Positions 47,001 to 58,638 of a stretch of DNA of 64,000 nucleotides are shown one piece after another (within the stretch, counting starts at the first letter, position 1; each line of letters starts with the position of its first letter). The position numbers were made by a program, and so were the translations under genes. The DNA is from Trichodelitschia bisporula (taxonomy: Eukaryota > Ascomycota > Dothideomycetes > Phaeotrichales > Phaeotrichaceae). Location: contig ML996696.1 of assembly GCA_010356995.1 (NCBI GenBank), positions 984,713-1,048,712 of the forward strand. The letters run 5' to 3'. Under the pieces are notes generated by a model. It saw nothing but the letters and a program-made list of their open reading frames with translations, was not told where the DNA came from and searched no databases.

Positions 47001-49474
47001 CGCCGACGACATGGTCGAAGGAACTGCAGCTGATGGTGGGGCGCGAGGACCTGGCGCAGGAAGGCCGACCGCTGGTTGGCGCCTCGATCAATAGCGCGGA
47101 CGAGAAGATGTTTGAGCCAGACCGATTCTCTGTCGCAAATCTGATTTTCGATCAGGACAAGCGCTTGATCGAGGCGCAGCGCATGATTGAGCCGATGATG
47201 GTGTCCAAAGTGTACTGCTTTACGGACCCCAACTTGGGGAACGCGCAGGCCATTGACGTACAGAAGGCATTTGTGCAGCTCGTCGCCGTGCGCACCTTTT
47301 CCATGGCTCCGGGCAAAGGCATGTCTTACTTCCAGACGCGGCACCCCATCGTCGCAGAGAAGCTTGAAATCCCCGGCTACAATACGACGGCTGTTGTCAA
47401 GCCGATGGGCATCACACTGAGCGCGAACAAAGAGACATACACGGAAGAGAACTGCAGCTGGGCATGGTTCCACGCCGGGGTCGCCGCCGGGCTCGAGATC
47501 TCCCGTGACGCGCAGTCGATTGACACGTCCTGGATCTCGATGAATAGGCCCGATGAGCCAACGAACCGCCACGCCGGGCTCATTCTCGCGCTGGGCCTCA
47601 CGGGCCACCTGCGCAAGATGGCGAAATGGCTGCTCTTCCGGTACCTAACCTCGAAGCACACGATGACGAACATCGGACTGCTGCTCGGCGTCGCCGCTTC
47701 CCATATTGGGACCATGGACCAGCTCGTCACGCGCATCTTGTCAGTCCATCTGACATGCATGCTGCCCATTGGATCGGCATCGCTCAACCTAGCGCCGGTT
47801 AGCCAGACGGCGAGCTTGATGGGAACCGGACTTGTCTACTACAACACATCACACCGGCGGATGACGGAGATTACGCTTTCGGAGATTGAGAACGTTAATG
47901 ACGGCTCGGGCTCTCCAGACCTGATACGTGACGAGTGTTACCGGCTGGCTGCTGGCTTCGCTATGGGCCTGATAAACCTTGGTAAGGGCAATGACCTGAA
48001 GGGGCTCTACGACATGAACATTGCCGAGCGCCTACTCGCAGTTGCTGTCGGCCCGCGGCCCGTCAAGCACGTTCACGTCCTCGACCGCGCAACCGCTGGC
48101 GCAACTATCGCGTTGGCCCTGACGTTTTTGAAGACGAACGACAAGGTGGTGGCACGCAAGGTTGCCGTTCCGGAGGCTCGGGCGCAGTTTCAGTACATTC
48201 GGCCGGACATTTTACTCCTCCGTACCGTGGCCCACCATCTCATCATGTGGGACAACATCAAGGCCGACGGCGCGTGGATCAAGTCAAACATGCCAGCCGT
48301 TTTTAAAACCGACATTGGGAAGATTCGGTCACTCAATAGCCGGCATTTGCCGCTGTTCAACATCCTCACCGGCCTGCTGTGGGCAATCAGCCTTAAGCAC
48401 GCCGGGAGCGGCAATCAGGAAGTTCGCGACGTGGTCGTCAAGTACCTCGACGCCTTCATGCGCATCTGCAATTTACCTATTGTCGGGTACGACGCCAGCC
48501 TGACGTTCACGACAGCGCGCAATTGCCAGGATCTCGTCGCTCTTGCCGCCGCCACGATCATGGCGGGCACCGGCGATTTGGTTGTCATGCGCCGGCTGCG
48601 CTCACTCCACGGGAGCCGCATCAAGCCCGAGACGACTTACGGGACGCACCTTGCGGCGCACATGGCCATGGGCGTGCTCTTTGTCGGGAGTGGCCAGTAC
48701 ACTTTCGGTACGTCAAACCTCGCCATCGCGTCGCTTTTGTGTGCCTTTTATCCGCTCTTCCCCGCCGACATGAGCGATAACCGGGCGCACTTGCAGGCGT
48801 TCCGCCACATGTGGGTGCTCGCGGCTGAGCAGCGCTGCATTGTGGTCCGTGAGATTGATACGAATCGCGCCATCCATTTTCCGCTTCGCATCCTGATGCG
48901 TGATGGCACCGTCAAGGACGTCCGAGCGCCGTGTCTGATTCCGGAGTTTAGTAACATAGCCCGCATTTCTACCACGAGCCGCGAGCACTGGCACATCACG
49001 ATCGACTTTGACAACGCGGCGCGCCTGGCCAACTTCTGCCAGCACCCGACATTGTACGTGCGACGCCGCCCGGCTGTCTACGACATCTTCCGCTCACCCT
49101 TTGCGCGCTCTCTGGCCATGTCTCACGACCGCGAGCTATCCACGGCGCGGCGCTCCCCGTGGGAGTGGGTGTTCAAGCAGGGCTCATTTGGCGGCGTCGA
49201 CATGGATGAGATCGACTTTGTGCTGCCCAAGGACAAGCGTGGCCGCGTGCACAACCTCGACACGCGCGGCAGCGCTGCCGACCAGCGCCTCATTCTAGCT
49301 CAGGGCGTGCGCTCTGTTGACCGCGACCGGCTGTGGAACCTGCGCATCTTGTTTAGTTGGACAGACGCCCAGGTCAAGCGCGGCCAGGACTTTTTCTGGC
49401 TGCGTCGCGAGCTGGTGGACGACCTGCGCCGCGTCGTAGAGATGCGGCGCACGGCGGCACTTGGCGGTTCTTGA
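44049..49474 (+). CDS. APC1: Anaphase-promoting complex subunit 1 (APC1/CUT4)
   Basis: Largest scaffold of the APC/C ubiquitin ligase that drives mitotic exit. Exons 44049-46608 and 46656-49474 with a 47 nt intron give 1792 residues. The N-terminal half corresponds to the APC1 propeller/N domain (MAALASLGAHVPVGVQHL; later LLGLWHAKYVGG-like text near residue 270 and RLFVHILLPQPYHHIQLEVS). The C-terminal half has proteasome/cyclosome repeats, recognisable by Gly/Ala-rich helices such as HAGLILALGLTGHLRKM, IGLLLGVAASHIGT and YRLAAGFAMGLINLGKGN. The intron acceptor at 46654-46655 was chosen because a later AG (46674-46675) breaks the frame. The ATG at 44049 replaces a GTG-initiated extension. Ser/Arg-rich segments around residues 290-420 look like phosphorylated loops. 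Confidence 0.93.
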
Positions 49475-50334
49475 TGGCGGACGGAGGCGTTGGCTGTTCT
49501 CAATGGCAGGGATGGCTGACGGCGAGTCTCGGGTCGGCGAGGAAATCGCAATGAGCTCTCAGGTAATGTGTTGCTCTTTGGGATAGATTTTTCCGTAAGT
49601 CCCTGGTCCATCTTGACTTGGCGTCTATTGGCATGATATCACGAGAAACGGTCTATCAGTTTGCGAGATACCCAGCATGAATGGTGGGATATTAGGTATT
49701 CGGTTGGCGTCGGTGTACGGGCGGCTTATCTGCGATGATGCTAGAAAATAGATTTGTACCCTGGCAGATCGCCGCCAGGCTGCTTGACTCTCATGTCTGC
49801 AACTGCATGTGAAGTCTAATGCCATCTACATACCATACGGATAGTGGAATTGGTGTTCCGTCAAAGGAGTCTGGACCTTGCAACGCTTGAGTGCCTGGGG
49901 GACTAGTCCATTTTCAGGCGGGAAAGTGGCTGTCTGTCGTCTTTGTTGTCCGAGACATGCGGGGTTTGCCATCTGCATCATCGTCGGGTGAGCCTCACAT
50001 TCCGAAGACCGCTCGAAAAGGCGATTCGATGCTGTACAAGGCTACACACGTACTAATAATACGCCGTGGGCTGACCTCAGCCCTCACAAACCTACCACAG
50101 TATGCACGGTAATGACCTTTTGGGTTGTGGCTCGGAGCACCCGATAGCACGCCGCAAGCTGCAGTTGAGGATGTACCTCCGTATTGTTGCTCGGCTAATC
50201 GTATTTTCAGACCTCTGGTCCCTGAATCATCCAGCTAGAAAAGTTGAGGACGTGGGCACTGACAATGTGAGGATGTACGCACGTATATAAGGCCCGAGGG
50301 CGCCGGTCGGGATCTCCGCAGCCCGCACTCAAAC
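49475..50334. other. Intergenic region before the MFS transporter
   Basis: About 860 bp with a TATA box near its right end (50284-50290). No gene or repeat is evident. Confidence 0.5.
50284..50290 (+). promoter_or_regulatory. TATA box of the MFS transporter gene
   Basis: tatataa lies 45 bp before the transporter ATG at 50335. The spacing leaves room only for a very short 5' leader. This is the clearest core promoter in the window and suits a regulated, non-housekeeping gene. Confidence 0.5.
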
Positions 50335-51991
50335 ATGCATCTCAAGGCGCTCAAGGAGCTTGACAGGTCAGAGGGGACAGTTCGCATCCGTCAATGTAAG
50401 CCCCACAACGTTTTGCAGACAACAACTGACAGTGGGCAGCGGGCGACGGTGCGTTGGTGCTTGTCCCGCAGCCGTCCCCGAACGACCCCAATGACCCGCT
50501 GCGCTGGCCGTTATGGAAGAAACACACAGCATTCGGTGCTGTCTGCGCCTTTACGTTCCTGACTAACTATGGCATCAGCGGTCTCGCCCCGGCATTCGGT
50601 GTCCTGGCGCAGGAGTTCCACAAGAGCCCGGGGGAGGTCGCGGATCTGCTGCTGTGGCCGCTCCTGGTGCTCGGCATCTTCAACTTCTTTTGGGTTCCGA
50701 TAGCGAATTACTTTGGCAAGCGGCCCGTGTTCATCTTTGCTTCACTTCTGCTGTTCCTTACGTTCATCTGGGGCGCCCGCGCGCAGACTTTCCGCAGCTT
50801 GCTGTGGTCGAACATTATCAGTGCCTTCGCTGGTAGCTCGACCGAGGCGTTGGGGGCAGCCATTGTGAACGATCTCTACTTTTTGCACGAGCGCGGGACA
50901 AAATTGAGCATCTATATGAACTTCATCGCCGGAGGAAACACCATCGGGCCGCTGATTTGCGGCTTTGTGGCCGAGAATGTCGGCTGGCGGTGGCATAAGG
51001 GGGTCGCCGCCATCGCGACGGGTATCACTTTTGCCACGGTCGTATTTCTTGTTCCGGAGACACAGTTCACTCGTAATCTGGACGCGGGCGGCAGCGCGTT
51101 GTCGGATTCCGAGGCAGAAAAAGGCGTGCCCGTGACGACTGAGGTGGCGCAAAAGACCTTCTGGCAAGAGCTCAGCTTGACGGTTGGGATGTCACCCGGC
51201 ACCAACATCTTTGAGCTCTTCGTGCGGCCATTTCCGCTGATCGTGTATCCGGCGGTGCTGTTTGCGTTTCTCGGATACGCCGTAAGCCTGGCGTGGGTGG
51301 TGGCAATCAACATTATGGCGCCTTTCATCCTGGAGGCGCCGCCGTATCTCTGGGGAACTTCGCTGGTGAGTATCCGCGGCTAATGTGTGCAGTGCTGACT
51401 CGACCGCCAGATCGGACTCATCAACCTTGCCGGTTTTCTGGGCAACGTCTTCGGCTCGGTGATAGGAGGCTGGTGCGTCGACCGGTACTCGGACTGGCGC
51501 GCCCGGAAGAACAATGGCGTCTTCGAACCGGAAATGCGCCTGTTTCTGCTCATCCTTCCGGCTCTCATCGTTCCGGCCGGCTGTCTGGTGTTCGGATACG
51601 GCGTCGGTCGCTCCCTGCACTGGACCGCGCTCTTCTTTGGCTTCGGCATGATTTCGCTGGGGCTGGTAGCTGTGCCCATCATCGGGATGACATATGTCAG
51701 GTGAGTGCGGGTTTATCAATGGTGGCTTTGCACAGCTTGCTCACATTGACCTCCAGTGACTGCTATTTCCCTGTCGCATCGGACGCACTTCTGCTGGTCA
51801 ACGGGCTCAAGAACATCGTGGCATTTGGCTTTGTGTACGGTGTGGTGCCGTGGGTGACGGGTTCTGGATACGTGAATGCGTTTGGAACACAGGCCGGCGT
51901 GTTCGTCGCCATCATGGCGCTGGCCATTCCGCTCGCTCTGTATGGCGCGAGGATCAGACACAGGACATCCCAGTGGCGGATCATTTTGTAG
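50335..51991 (+). CDS. MFS transporter, DHA1-like
   Basis: Major-facilitator transporter of the plasma membrane, substrate unknown. Exons 50335-50395, 50440-51365, 51411-51700 and 51757-51991 (introns 44, 45 and 56 nt) give 503 residues. The fungal drug:H+ antiporter-like N terminus is visible: NDPNDPLRWPLWKKH just before TM1. Hydrophobic helices repeat throughout, with ANYFGKRPVFIF after TM2 as the A-motif equivalent, a central charged loop (SDSEAEKGVPVTTE), and a conserved second half (GLINLAGFLGNVFGSVIGGW; FPVASDALLLVNGLKN). Splicing of a 61 nt first exon is needed for the start. Drug export, siderophore or metabolite transport are all possible. Confidence 0.85.
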
Positions 51992-52909
51992 ACGTTCCGG
52001 GCTCGGGGCCTTGCCGTTCTAATCTTGATATATGAAGCCAGAGGCTGGGAACTCTCTGGTCGCTGCTACGAGGTCGTGGACAAGGCTGCTCCCTCCTGGT
52101 CGTCATGGATTGGCCATGCTGCATCGGCATGGATTTGCTATACTAATGCTGGAACAGTACAGTAGACACTGCACACACGTAAATAGACTAGGCCTTCCTC
52201 CGGAAGTTAACCACACCGACAGAGTCATTTGTTCCCGCATCGATTGGTCAAGACCAAGCACCCATCGTGAGCGACCAAAGTGTTGATGTACACTAGAACT
52301 AATGTGACCGAGCATAAGGGCAGTGGTGAAAGGTAGAGGAATCATCAAATGTAATTTCGGTAAGCTCATGATGCTTCACTCGCCGAACCGATTTCTTGCG
52401 ACGCAGTCACACAGGGCCAGTTAAAAAAGTCGCGACCGCTCCCCACGCTAGCCTATGCTCGTTTTTAGGCCAATATCCTAGAGGCGTATGGTCTTAACTT
52501 TCTGAGAAGGGACCTTGAACTTTTCTAGAGGACTCCTGCACCGTGTTCATCCTGGGCGACATCGGCGATTCTTCGCCGTCCTTTCGCATTGTACTTTCCA
52601 CGTCGAACCTCAACTTCCGCTGCTTTCTCTGTATTTACCGGCCCCGGCGATCCTGGTGCTCCTTGACGGGCGCCAAACGCCAAATCCATCCCCGCTGGAG
52701 CATGGCAAGGCCTGGAGACCAGCAAATCCTCGCCGGTGCCCCGCAGAGTCCTGGATTTTGTCGGCCTCCTAGTTCTACTCTTACCATCACCTTCATCTCG
52801 CTCATGGCTTATGTGAGCCGCCGGAAGAAGTCATGTAGAGAATCACGTCAAGGATCATGGAGGCAGACTTGATCTATTTGTCTACGGAAGCCGCCACTGA
52901 ATCCCGTGC
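51992..52909. other. Intergenic region with a degenerate hairpin element half
   Basis: About 920 bp between convergent transporter genes. It includes aaaaaagtcgcgaccgct at 52423-52440, matching one arm of the hairpin elements A-C, without a clear second arm. Small open frames on both strands have no domain. Confidence 0.45.
52423..52440. repeat. Half-site of the short hairpin element, copy D
   Basis: The 18 bp sequence resembles the left arm of copies A and C (aaaaagtcgtggcc and aaaaaatcgtggcagc). A convincing inverted partner is not present downstream, so this is a degenerate or partial copy. Confidence 0.4.
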
Positions 52910-54762
52910 TCAGTGCGCAAAGCGGAAGTCCAGGCGCTTGTTGCCCTTATCCTTCGTGGTGGCAAGGTACTCGACCTTTTGCGCTTCGGTCAGCGCGTTC
53001 CACTTGCGGTCGCGTGACTTGTTGCGCCAGATGTAGTACGCCTTGACCAGCAAGTAGATGACGATGTTCATGCATACGACCGCCAGCAGCTGCTTGTTGC
53101 CGCGCTTATACCGCGGCGCGTCGTCCTTGCGGTAGACGTTGGAGCTGATGATACCAGACGTTTGCACAAACATGTTGTACGCGGCCGCGGACACGGTGCG
53201 CGACCGAACGCTGTTGGAGTTGCGCGAGTTCCAACCAACTTGGATCGGATGGGCTGCAACGTCAGCGGATGATGATCACGGAAGAGCGGGTAACATACCA
53301 TTCGGATAAGCCAGCAGCAGCGTCGTTACCGTCCACAGCGTCCACCGGTTGATCTTCTGCGTGTTCATCACGTTGAGAGCTATAAGGAACGGTAACAGCC
53401 AGACCTGCCCGACCATGGACGTCAGTGTCAGCTCTCCTGTCCATTCGGCAAAGTAAGAGAGCGCAAGCATGGTGATGATGTGCAACACGGTGAACGGTAT
53501 GGTGAGTAGATTGGTGTTGAAGGTGTCGAACCCGAGCCCACGGAGCGTGAGAGTCAAATACTGCTGTGGTGGAACCGCGGGAATCTGAAACACGAGCCCG
53601 AGGATGTACAGCGGCCACAGGTCGTAGTCCGAGAGGCTTGTGTACAGCAGTTTCGGTGTGATGGGTTGACGGTTGTGCATCGTTCCCTTGGTCGGATCTT
53701 CGCGGATGACTCGGTTGACGATGATGGTCTCTTCGCGCTCGCTGAACCAGCCCTTCTTGCCGCGGAACCAGTTGGCCGTCTGTGTCGGGCTTGGCGGCAT
53801 GAGACCAAAGGCGAGCAGACCGACAACCAAGGTGATGAGGCCCTCAATGAGGAAGAGCCAGCGCCAGCCGGCCTGGCCGAGAACGCCACGCATGTGCAGC
53901 AGACCGTACGCAATGAGCGCAGACAGGATATCGGCGATGCTCATACCCGTCCAGAAGTACGACAGCCGGATGGACAGCTCGTGGTGCTTGTAAAAATACG
54001 ACAGATACAAGATGACGTCCGGAATGAAGCCGCCTTGCAACAGCCCAAGCAGCGCGCGGGTGAGGAGGAAGGTGGAGCGCCCCTTGAGCGCATACTGAGA
54101 CATGGCGACGGCGCTCCAGAGGACCATCTGTGCGGGGATCCAACGGTCAGGGCCGACCCACTTGGACACCAGCTGGCTCGGCAACTCAGCACAGAGGAAT
54201 GCCAACTTGAACACGGTGTTGCCGAAGTTGAAGTCTGATGGTCAGTATATGAGCCGCGACACCGGACACAAACGTACCATTCGTGGTCAAATGCAGGTCC
54301 TTGAGCAGGTTGTCGGACACTGCCTGCCCCAGATTGGCGCGGTCGAGCTCGAGAGCCATGAACATGATGATAGCGAAGAGCATGATGCGGCCGTCCAACT
54401 TGCGAATCAGCTTGTTCTCCTCGCGCCACGTCCATCGCGCCGATGGATCGAATCGGTGCAGATTTTCCCTGACGGTCAGCGTGGCCAACGAAATGAAGGA
54501 GAAGCAGTACACACCAGTCAGCTCGCGGCTGGTACTGCGCCGCAGTCTCGGGGTTGTCGAAAACGCTCGGTTGCGTCGCAATGGCATCCGGATCGTACTT
54601 GACCTTGTCGCGGGAGAAGAAGAAGCGCTTCACATGGTGCGGCTCGCCCAGCTCGGGGATGGCGGAGACGGACGCTTTGGGCTCCTTCTTGCCCTCAGGC
54701 ACAAGGCTGTCGTTCGACGTGGACGCCGAAGGGATTCGGTCTTTGAGGAGCACGGTACTCAT
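52910..54762 (-). CDS. MFS transporter, anion:cation symporter (Dal5/allantoate permease) family
   Basis: Plasma-membrane uptake permease for organic anions such as allantoate, vitamins or sulfonates. Exons 54762-54515, 54468-54278, 54234-53299 and 53253-52910 (introns 46, 43 and 45 nt) give 572 residues. Family hallmarks: the pre-TM1 block [29 protein letters not shown] in TM1-loop, [20 protein letters not shown] across intron 2, [15 protein letters not shown], and the C-terminal [20 protein letters not shown] block with [15 protein letters not shown]. It is divergent from the TauD dioxygenase across 0.8 kb, which suggests a shared substrate. In yeast a member of this family, Soa1, carries sulfonates, fitting the neighbour; the substrate here is inferred. 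Confidence 0.88.
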
Positions 54763-55541
54763 GATGGAACAGGGTTATTGGACCGGTTAACGGACGCGAA
54801 CAGGGACGGGTACCCAGTCTCTATTTATCCTCCATGTCTCACATCACCATCACACACCTCTACCGCTTTGCGTGATTCTAGGACCTGATGGCAGGATGAT
54901 GGGCCGGCGCATTTCAACGCCCTCTGCAGCTCATGTCTGCTTCCAGTGTCTGTATCATCGCTGCTGGCTTCTGGGCTATGCCTCATGCTCGCAGTTTCGT
55001 CGCCATGTTGGTCGAGGGGGTGGGCAAGTCGCCACATTCTACCACATGGCATGTGCGGCCGGCCTGCCGAACCACGAAGACGGGAATGGCAAGACCGCGG
55101 GGTACATTTGTCGCCATAGCAGCCGCAAAATTCGAACTGATAAGCGCTAACAGGGCCATTGGGCTGCATCCGGTCTTTTCGCAGTATTGTGGTGTTCTTG
55201 CGTGCATCCACCACCACGTTGTGTATAGGTCCAGACCCGCCCCGACGCCAAGAAATCGCCATCAATGTGCGGTTGTCGCAATGACAAGGGAAGCCGCAAC
55301 GGGTAAATCGGAATGACGCGATGCTTGTGGTTCATGATGACATTGCCTGAGGGCGGACTACATGATGGCAACGAGTGAAGGGTGTAAGGACGAACGATTG
55401 AAGTTGAGTTGAGCAACGCGGAACGTCCGTCTTTCAGCATTGTCGTGAACTTAACCTTGTCGGCCCGATTCAGCCTCGTCCCTTCCGCCAGCCTTACTCC
55501 GTACACGTATCCGATTCCCCGCAGCCTTCTACCGTATCGCA
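54763..55541. promoter_or_regulatory. Bidirectional promoter, permease and dioxygenase
   Basis: The 779 bp between the permease and the dioxygenase genes carries no gene of its own. Both ATGs face outward, so co-regulation is plausible, for example by sulfur or nitrogen starvation. No binding site is confidently recognised. Confidence 0.45.
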
Positions 55542-56800
55542 ATGGCTCCCGCAGCCCTCGACACCAGCGCCTCGACCGGCCCGCGCACCTTGCCACTCAA
55601 GGCTTCGGGCGCTTTGGCTGATGTTGAGTCGATTGACATCACGCCAGTCATTGGCACTGAATTTCCCAATGCCAATCTCGTCGAGTGGCTCAACGCCCCG
55701 AACGCCAACGCCCTCCTGCGGGATCTCGCCATCAAGAGTGCGTCTCTCGTGCCTTTCGCTTTTTGTTCACCTGTCTCTTGTTTGCCTTTGCTCATCTGCC
55801 TCTTGGTCTTTGCTTGTCTTCTGCTCCTCTCGTGCGCAATTCGTATCATGCATCAGGCTGACCGTCAGTCTCCGAACGCGGCGTGGTTTTTTTCCGCGCC
55901 CAGGACAACCTGACCAACGAGCTGCAGAAGCAGCTCATCATCAAGCTTGGTGAGCTGACCGGTCGCCCCAAAACTTCGGGCCTGCACATCCACCCGATCC
56001 TCAACACCGAACGCGAGCTGGGCGGCAACGACCCCGAGATCAGCACCATCTCGTCGGTGCAGCACCAGAAATTTTACAAGCCCGGCCCCAAAAGCGACGA
56101 GCTCAGCCCCAAGAAGCAGTATACTGCGCAATGGCATAGCGACATTGCATTTGAGCCGGTGCCTGCCGACTACTCGTCACTGCGACTGGTCCAGTTGCCA
56201 AAGACTGGCGGAGGTGAGTGCTCCTTGTCTTTCGATGGCCGCTCGCTCCCCACTGACAATGCGCCGCCAGACACGTTATTCGCCTCCGGGTACGAGATCT
56301 ACGACCGCATCAGCGAACCCTTCCAGCGCTTCCTCGAAACTCTCACCGTGACCTTTGCGCAGCCCAACTTCAACGCCGTCGCCGAGCGCAGCGGCTTCAA
56401 GCTCTATGCCGGCGTGCGCGGCGCGCCAGAGAATGTCGGCACGGAGCTCAAAGCCGTGCATCCTCTCGTCCGCACCAACCCAGTCACCGGCTGGAAGAGC
56501 ATCTTCCCCGTGGGCGGCCATGTGCAGCACATCAACGGCGTGACCGAGGATGAGAGCCGCAAACTGCTGGACTGGTTCCTCGAGCTATTGCATAAGAACC
56601 ATGACCTCCAAGTGCGCTTCAAGTGGCAGAACCCCAACGACATTGCCATCTGGGACAACCGCAGCGTTTTCCACACCGCCACTTTTGATTATGATGGCCA
56701 GGGTGACCGCTTCGGCAACCGCGCTGTGGGGTTAGGCGAGCGGCCGTACTTCGATCCGCAGAGTACATCGCGCAGGGAGGCGCTGAGAATCCCCAATTAA
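55542..56800 (+). CDS. TauD/TfdA-family Fe(II)/2-oxoglutarate dioxygenase
   Basis: Oxygenase that uses Fe(II) and 2-oxoglutarate to hydroxylate sulfonates (as taurine dioxygenase or yeast Jlp1) or related compounds, releasing sulfite. Exons 55542-55737, 55869-56213 and 56271-56800 give 356 residues. The iron ligands are His155 and Asp157 in QWHSDIAFE and His315 in NRSVFHTATFDY; the 2-oxoglutarate-binding Arg lies in GDRFGNRAVG, about residues 327-331. The N-terminal segment SERGVVFFRAQDNLTNE, formed by splicing, is typical. Intron 1 is unusually long for this window (131 nt, pyrimidine-rich); intron 2 (57 nt) is in frame and without stops. The divergent permease supports a catabolic role. Confidence 0.9.
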
Positions 56801-57021
56801 TTCAATGCATGCTGTTCATTGTTCTGCCAGAGCCGCTTCGATGTTTATGGACGCATATGGAGAATGTGAAATCTTGCCGTCGCTATGAAAATGATGCTCA
56901 CGCGCTTATCTCAAAATTCAAGTGCTAGATCTCTCGCAGAAACCTACTAAAGAATGTTCGTAAACGCCTTAACTGTCACGGTATGACACCCGGTTCTGCA
57001 GCCCCATGGGCTCGCACCATC

Positions 57022-57195
57022 TGTTAGAAGGAGGTGTGAGATTAATGGAAACATCACAGCATCACAAGTTAAACCGAAGGTCTGTCCATGAACAAGTTGC
57101 TTGATTGTCAAAGAGGTGGGGATCCTGAGTCTGCTTATGCTCGAGCCCTGTGGCTGAAATTGGGTAAGGCTGAACACAGCCACCGCTGTCCAACA
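57022..57195 (-). repeat. 3' LTR of the copia remnant
   Basis: 174 bp, starting TGTTGG and ending in ...AACA on the element strand, so it has the TG...CA ends expected of an LTR. It aligns over its full length with 58465-58638. Confidence 0.85.
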
Positions 57196-57204
57196 CTCCC
57201 CCTC
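57196..57204 (-). other. Polypurine tract of the copia remnant
   Basis: On the element strand gagggggag lies directly upstream of the 3' LTR start, the position where plus-strand DNA synthesis is primed. Confidence 0.7.
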
Positions 57205-57369
57205 AGACGAAACCCAGTGAAAATGCGAGGGTTACGCTCACAAAGACATGAAGCTCCCACATGGACAGACGGCCAGGCCTCGTTAAAACCCTCCGTGAGG
57301 GAAAGAGTGCCTGGACTTATAAAAGGAGGGGCGGCAGACAGATCGATCTTCATGGTTCCCATCTCCCCC

Positions 57370-58411
57370 TCACCTGGTGTGAGCCCATTCAAGACCCAGT
57401 GCCTCCCTGAACTGTTCGAAGCGATTATTTGGCAAGGCTTTTGTAAGGCCATCAGCAACCTGCTTCTCCGTCGGGATGTACTGGAGGTCAATCTCTCCAG
57501 ATGCCTGCTTCTCCCTGACGTAGTGGTGCTGAATGCCAATGTGCTTTGTTCGCGGGTGAAACTGCGTGTTCTTGGCCAGGGGAATTGCTCCTTGGTTGTC
57601 GCCGTAGATAACCGTGGTGGTGAGGTCCTCCCTTGCTTGGAACTCGCGGAGGAGTGCCTGGAGCCAGATTGCTTCCTTTGTCGCCTGAGTTTGCCCCATG
57701 TACTCGGCTTCGCAGGATGAGAGTGCAACGGTGGCCTGTCGCTTCGAAGACCAACTGATTGCTCCGCTTCCGATGTTGAAGACGTAGCCTCCCGTTGAAT
57801 GCTGAGTTCCCAAGTCCCCGGCCCAGTCGCTGTCCGTGTAGCCGACAAGGGGTTTGAGGCTTCCCTTGTACACGAGAGCCAAGTCGATGGTGCCTCTGGG
57901 GTATCGCATGATTCGCTTCACAGCCTTGATGTGGCCCTCGGTTGGGTTTGACGCGTACCGGCTGCACGCGGACACAGCAAAGGCGATGTCGGGTCTGGTG
58001 CCGAGCATGGCGTACATCAGCGAGCCGATGGCTTTGGCGTACCAGGGTTTCGCAACCTCCGTAGACTGAAAGGCTTCCGGTGCTGTTCCATTTTCTCTTG
58101 CATCGGCGTCAGGACTGGCTTTGACTCCCACATCCCAAATCCTTCAGGACCTTTTCCAGATAGCCGTGCTGGGAAAGGTGGATGGCGCGCTTGCTCCTGT
58201 CCCGCCTGATAGACATGCCCAGGTAGTATGAGCAGGGTCCAAGGTCCGACATCTCGAAGCGGCTGTTCAGAGCCTCCTTCAGCTTTCCGATGTTTTCCGA
58301 CCTGACACCGGCAATCAACAGGTCGTCGACGTACACGGCAATGTACACGTTGTCCTTCACGAAGATGCCCAGGTCAGAGGAAAGGGGAGTGAACCCGAGG
58401 TCTTTGTTCAT
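57370..58411 (-). pseudogene. Copia pol fragment: RT C-terminus and RNase H
   Basis: 58411-58109 encodes the palm of reverse transcriptase with the catalytic VYVDDLLIAG and then FEMSDLGPCSYYLGMSI. A frameshift near 58109-58131 leads into a second frame, 58131-57370, with RPDIAFAVSACSRYA, LVGYTDSDWAGD, SGAISWSSKRQATVALSSCE and the RNase H residues in IYGDNQGAIPLAKN and RTKHIGIQHHYVRE, all in the order of Ty1/copia pol. The 5' part of pol is absent. Confidence 0.9.
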
Positions 58412-58450
58412 TTTGTAGGAATACGTAGCTGGTTGTGTAGATTAAGCATT

Positions 58451-58464
58451 CCGGGCTCATAACC
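58451..58464 (-). other. Primer-binding site, complementary to initiator tRNA anticodon arm
   Basis: The plus strand reads ccgggctcataacc immediately beside the 5' LTR. Its last 12 nt equal the anticodon stem-loop (CAU anticodon) of fungal initiator tRNA-Met, so on the element strand it is the complement. Copia-type elements that prime from an internally cleaved initiator tRNA use this kind of site rather than the tRNA 3' end. Confidence 0.7.
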
Positions 58465-58638
58465 TGTTGAAAGGTGATGCGTGATCAACAGAAACGTCAC
58501 TGCATCACAAGTTGGACCGAAGGTCTGTCCATGAACAAGTTGCTTAATTGTCAAAGAGGTGGGGATCCCGAGTCTACTTGTACTCGAGCCCTGTGGCTGA
58601 ACCTGGGTAAGGCTGAACGCAGCCACCGCTTTCCAACA
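58465..58638 (-). repeat. 5' LTR of the copia remnant
   Basis: 174 bp copy matching 57022-57195; on the element strand it begins TGTTGGAAAGCGG and ends in CAACA beside the primer-binding site. Confidence 0.85.

Larger units (their letters stand above)
57022..58638 (-). mobile_element. Ty1/copia LTR retrotransposon remnant (internally deleted)
   Basis: A 1617 bp element on the minus strand consists of two 174 bp LTRs flanking 1269 bp that encode only the end of reverse transcriptase and RNase H. Gag, protease and integrase are missing. A primer-binding site and a polypurine tract lie exactly next to the LTRs. The LTRs differ at about 22 of 174 positions by eye (about 87% identity), mostly transitions, so the insertion is old. 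No target-site duplication was found (ccatc before, ggtac after). The RT and RNase H fragments are in different frames. Confidence 0.85.

Noticed and set aside
46661-47608. 315-codon minus-strand frame
   Set aside because: Antisense to APC1, without recognisable motifs.
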